This document shows, in pieces, positions 47,198 to 49,296 of a stretch of DNA of 49,296 bases. The notes under the pieces are model-generated. The model saw only the letters and a program-made list of their open reading frames with translations, was not told where the DNA came from and did not search any database. The number at the start of each line of letters is the position of its first letter. The first letter of the stretch is position 1. This stretch comes from Candidatus Paceibacterota bacterium. GTDB taxonomy: Bacteria > Verrucomicrobiota > Verrucomicrobiia > Limisphaerales > UBA8199. The translations under genes were made by a program, and so were the position numbers. The stretch lies in contig DAOTCE010000037.1 of the NCBI GenBank assembly GCA_035452965.1, forward strand, positions 1 through 49,296. The letters are read 5' to 3'.

Positions 47198-48591
47198 CGC
47201 CCTGGGAGCGCTATTTCCTTGTCGGGCGGCGGGCTGGGTGCCCGAAGGACCAAATGGACCGGTTCCAAGCGGCGGATGTTGTCCTGCAGAGCCGCCAGCT
47301 CGCCGCCTCGGCGGCGGCGCGGCTGTGCGACCGGGCCGACGGGCCGACGGCCGTCGGCTACGGCGGGGCCCGAGGCGGCGGCAAAAGCCATTGGCTTTTG
47401 GCGCAGATGGGTGCCGATGACGCACAGCGCGTGCCGGGGTTGAAGTGCCTGCTGCTGCGAAAGGTTGGCAAAGCCAACCTGGAGCACTTCGAGGACCTGC
47501 GGCGGAAGCTGTTTGCGAACCTGGGGCATCAGTTTTCGGCCTTCCGGGGGATCCTGACCTTCGACAACGGTTCCCGGATCATCGCGGGCCATTTCCAGAA
47601 CGAGAAGGACATTGATGCCTACCTGGGGCTGGAATACGACGTAATTGGGATTGAGGAGGCCACGACGCTCACCGCGCGGAAGTATCAGGATATCACGACG
47701 TGCTGCCGCACGTCGAAGCCGAATTGGCGCCCGCGCATCTATTCGACCACGAACCCCGGCGGTGTTGGGCACGGGTGGTACCGCAAGCGGTTCATCGAAC
47801 CGTGGCAGCGGCACGCGGAGAGCGAGACGCGGTTTATCGCGGCGCGCGTGACCGACAACCGGTGGAACAACCCGGAGTACATGCGCGTTCTCGAGGGCCT
47901 GACTGGCTGGCAGCGGCGGGCCTGGCTGGATGGGGATTGGGACATTGCGGCGGGGCAGTTCTTCACGACGCTGCGTCGGGAGGTGCATATTGTGTCGGAC
48001 TTTGATGAGACCAGGGCGCGGGAATGGTTTTGCGCCCTGGACTACGGGTTCACCCATTACACGGTCGTGCTGCTCGGGTGCACGGATGGGGATGGCAACC
48101 TGTTCGTGGTGGATGAGCACGCGGAGCGGCTTTGGTTGCCGCAGCGGCACGCGCCGGCCATCGCGGCGATGCTTGCGCGGCATGCAATCTCCAATCGCAG
48201 ATTGGAGATTGCGGACCTGAAGAGGTTTGTAGCCGGCGCGGATGTGTTCAGTCGGCAGAGCGACGGGTCGACCGTCGCGTCGCAATACGGCAAGCTGGGC
48301 ATCACGTTGAAGCCGGCGAATATGGAGCGGGTGAGCGGGTGGGCGGAGATGCTGCACCGGTTTGGTGATCCGGCGAACGGAGTGAAGCCACGGTTGTTCA
48401 TCCACGAGCGGTGTGCACGGCTCGTGGAATGCCTGCCGGCGCTCCAGCACGATCCGAATCGGCCTGAGGACGTGCTGAAAGTGGACTGTGACGAAGATGG
48501 CGCTGGCGGTGACGATGCCGCCGACGCGCTGCGGTATCTGGTGGCGACGAAGTCGCGGACCGTGACGCAGCGGAAGCTGAGAGGGCTGTGA
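47194..48591 (+). CDS. Terminase large subunit
   Basis: The product is 465 aa. Walker A is GGARGGGKS (about residues 61-69), Walker B VIGIEEAT (about 149-156), the coupling motif STTNPGG (about 184-190) and the nuclease LDYGFTHY (about 284-291), with a final acidic cluster DDAADALRYL. It cuts and translocates DNA into the procapsid. The GTG at 47194 overlaps the small-subunit stop by 4 bp and follows a GGGAGG site. The next genes in the usual order would be portal, scaffold and capsid, which are not found downstream in this window. Confidence 0.9.
   Translation: MTPWERYFLVGRRAGCPKDQMDRFQAADVVLQSRQLAASAAARLCDRADGPTAVGYGGARGGGKSHWLLAQMGADDAQRVPGLKCLLLRKVGKANLEHFEDLRRKLFANLGHQFSAFRGILTFDNGSRIIAGHFQNEKDIDAYLGLEYDVIGIEEATTLTARKYQDITTCCRTSKPNWRPRIYSTTNPGGVGHGWYRKRFIEPWQRHAESETRFIAARVTDNRWNNPEYMRVLEGLTGWQRRAWLDGDWDIAAGQFFTTLRREVHIVSDFDETRAREWFCALDYGFTHYTVVLLGCTDGDGNLFVVDEHAERLWLPQRHAPAIAAMLARHAISNRRLEIADLKRFVAGADVFSRQSDGSTVASQYGKLGITLKPANMERVSGWAEMLHRFGDPANGVKPRLFIHERCARLVECLPALQHDPNRPEDVLKVDCDEDGAGGDDAADALRYLVATKSRTVTQRKLRGL
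48189..48215. repeat. Perfect hairpin inside the terminase gene
   Basis: CAATCTCCAATC and GATTGGAGATTG (12-bp arms, 3-bp loop) lie inside the large terminase coding sequence, giving AISNRRLEIAD. Unusual for a coding region; may be a dispersed repeat. Confidence 0.7.
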
Positions 48592-48620
48592 TTACCGAGG
48601 GCTAGAGGAGCCCCTCGTAG

Positions 48621-48899
48621 TCACCTGGCATCCCCCGCAACTGAGCGGAGCAGCGCCTTGGGGACGGTGTCGTCTTCCGGCTTGAAGAAAACAACCTTTC
48701 CTGCCGGCTTCTCAATCCTCAAGCAGCCGCAATCGGGGCACTGATAAATGGCCGTCACCAAGCGCTGGTCATAATACTCTGCCTGTTCACAAGACTCGGT
48801 GAAGCGGTTCCAGTCTTCGTCGGCAACCATGCGCGCCTTGTATGGAATGTCATCTGTGGTGTCTGACAAAATCTTCCCGCAAAGGCACATGAATTTCAT
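48621..48899 (-). CDS. Small zinc-ribbon-like protein of unknown function
   Basis: The product is 92 aa. CxxC pairs MCLCGK and CPDCGCLR frame a helical middle (DEDWNRFTESCEQAEYYDQ). It lies on the opposite strand just after the terminase genes, the position of phage cargo genes. No family recognised. Confidence 0.6.
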   Translation of the reverse strand: MKFMCLCGKILSDTTDDIPYKARMVADEDWNRFTESCEQAEYYDQRLVTAIYQCPDCGCLRIEKPAGKVVFFKPEDDTVPKALLRSVAGDAR

Positions 48900-49154
48900 G
48901 GCGTGCGCCTTCAGTGTAAGCGGAAGAATGAGGAGCGCAACGGAAAAGGCGGAGCCCCCCTGGGGGACGGCAGGGGGGCGAGCATTGGGGGTTGGGTGGG
49001 GGAGCGAACGGGAGCAGCAAGCCGAATGACGGCGCGGGCCTTGGCACCCGCAAGGGCCGTGACGGCGTGAGGCTTGCGGCGGGAGTGAGCGGTTTGGGGT
49101 TGGTCCTGTTCGCGAGCAGAAGAAAATCCCCGGCCGGAGCCAGGGATGTGTGAC

Positions 49155-49296
49155 CTACGCGGCCACCGGCTGGGGCTCGGGCGCGGGGGTGGTCTCGGGC
49201 TGGGCGGCGGGGCGGGGCTTGGTGACGCCGGCGATGAACCTCTCGGCCAGCTTGGTGGCACTCTCCAGGGAGCGGCAGGGATAGGAGCGGACATCC
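49155..49296 (-). CDS. Unidentified protein, C-terminal end (runs in from window edge)
   Basis: A minus-strand open frame without a start in the window ends at 49155. The visible 46 residues contain ESATKLAERFIAGVTKPRP and a Pro/Ala/Glu-rich end. No identification is possible. The 255 bp between it and the previous gene hold nothing clear. Confidence 0.4.
   Translation of the reverse strand, partial: DVRSYPCRSLESATKLAERFIAGVTKPRPAAQPETTPAPEPQPVAA

Larger units (their letters stand above)
30009..49296 (+). mobile_element. Prophage integrated at tRNA-Pro (right part beyond window)
   Basis: It runs from the tRNA and tyrosine integrase through restriction-modification, repressor, replication and terminase genes. 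The downstream structural genes and attR are not in the window. No direct repeat of the tRNA 3' end was found elsewhere in the window. Confidence 0.85.

Noticed and set aside
1..49296. Avoidance of GGATCC as support for a BamHI-like system
   Set aside because: By eye I found about five GGATCC sites (near 33, 14530, 44827, 46406 and 47556), but an eye count is not a test of avoidance.

Overview
The window looks like chromosomal DNA of a GC-rich member of the Verrucomicrobiota (Pedosphaera/Limisphaerales-like). It carries a PEP-CTERM sorted protein, a pseudopilin next to a B-box/quinoprotein-like membrane protein, a glycoside hydrolase-glycosyltransferase fusion, a Tat-exported sugar isomerase-like protein and many dispersed GC-rich hairpins. 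The taxon is inferred from gene content, not from a marker gene.

Left accessory block (1-9490). Minus-strand tailed-phage head genes (capsid, truncated by the window edge, and scaffold) lie at 1-1012. A DUF4055-type portal fragment on the same strand lies at 8255-9334. Between them sit a PEP-CTERM gene (1188-1871), three copies of an 89-bp palindromic element (1830, 5555, 7697), and a plus-strand array of small promoterless genes separated by imperfect palindromes of about 90-140 bp that end in GTTCGGC, GTTAGGC or GTTGGGC. I read this array (2000-7694) as an integron gene-cassette array with eight attC sites and a ninth half site. No IntI-type integrase is in the window, so it is a cluster of attC sites lacking an integrase. 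Cassette products include a signal-peptidase-like lipoprotein without the usual catalytic lysine, a dual-specificity phosphatase, a zinc-ribbon protein, an HEXXH metalloprotease-like membrane protein, an MBOAT-like membrane protein and several unknown exported or membrane proteins.

Host core (9335-30008). On the minus strand a TetR-regulated ABC-2 exporter operon (TetR, HlyD-type adaptor, double ATPase, two permeases) ends in a frameshifted outer-membrane factor gene that is cut off where the portal fragment begins. Next come a pseudopilin plus zinc-finger/propeller protein pair, a TrkA-TrkH potassium uptake pair, the GH-GT2 fusion with thyA and folA, and a minus-strand group (uxaC, sugar isomerase-like, SpoIID-like). 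A 52-bp perfect palindrome sits in the intergenic region at 15516-15567.

Right prophage (30009-49296, open at the right edge). A tRNA-Pro(TGG) is followed directly by a tyrosine integrase. Then come a controller-regulated BamHI-like restriction-modification system, a second DNA methyltransferase, an XRE repressor, an early control region, a replication module (OB-fold-like protein, DEDDy exonuclease, Pif1-type helicase, primase-polymerase/helicase, zinc-finger protein) and terminase small and large subunits. Three DNA-level repeat arrays stand out: a 10-bp-period array near the repressor that also occurs in the left phage block, a CGGACGCCTCGGACG array read in three different frames, and five 21-bp-period iterons in the 3' end of the small terminase gene. 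The right prophage breaks off after the large terminase without a portal, while the left block starts inside a portal. The two may therefore be parts of one rearranged phage lineage.
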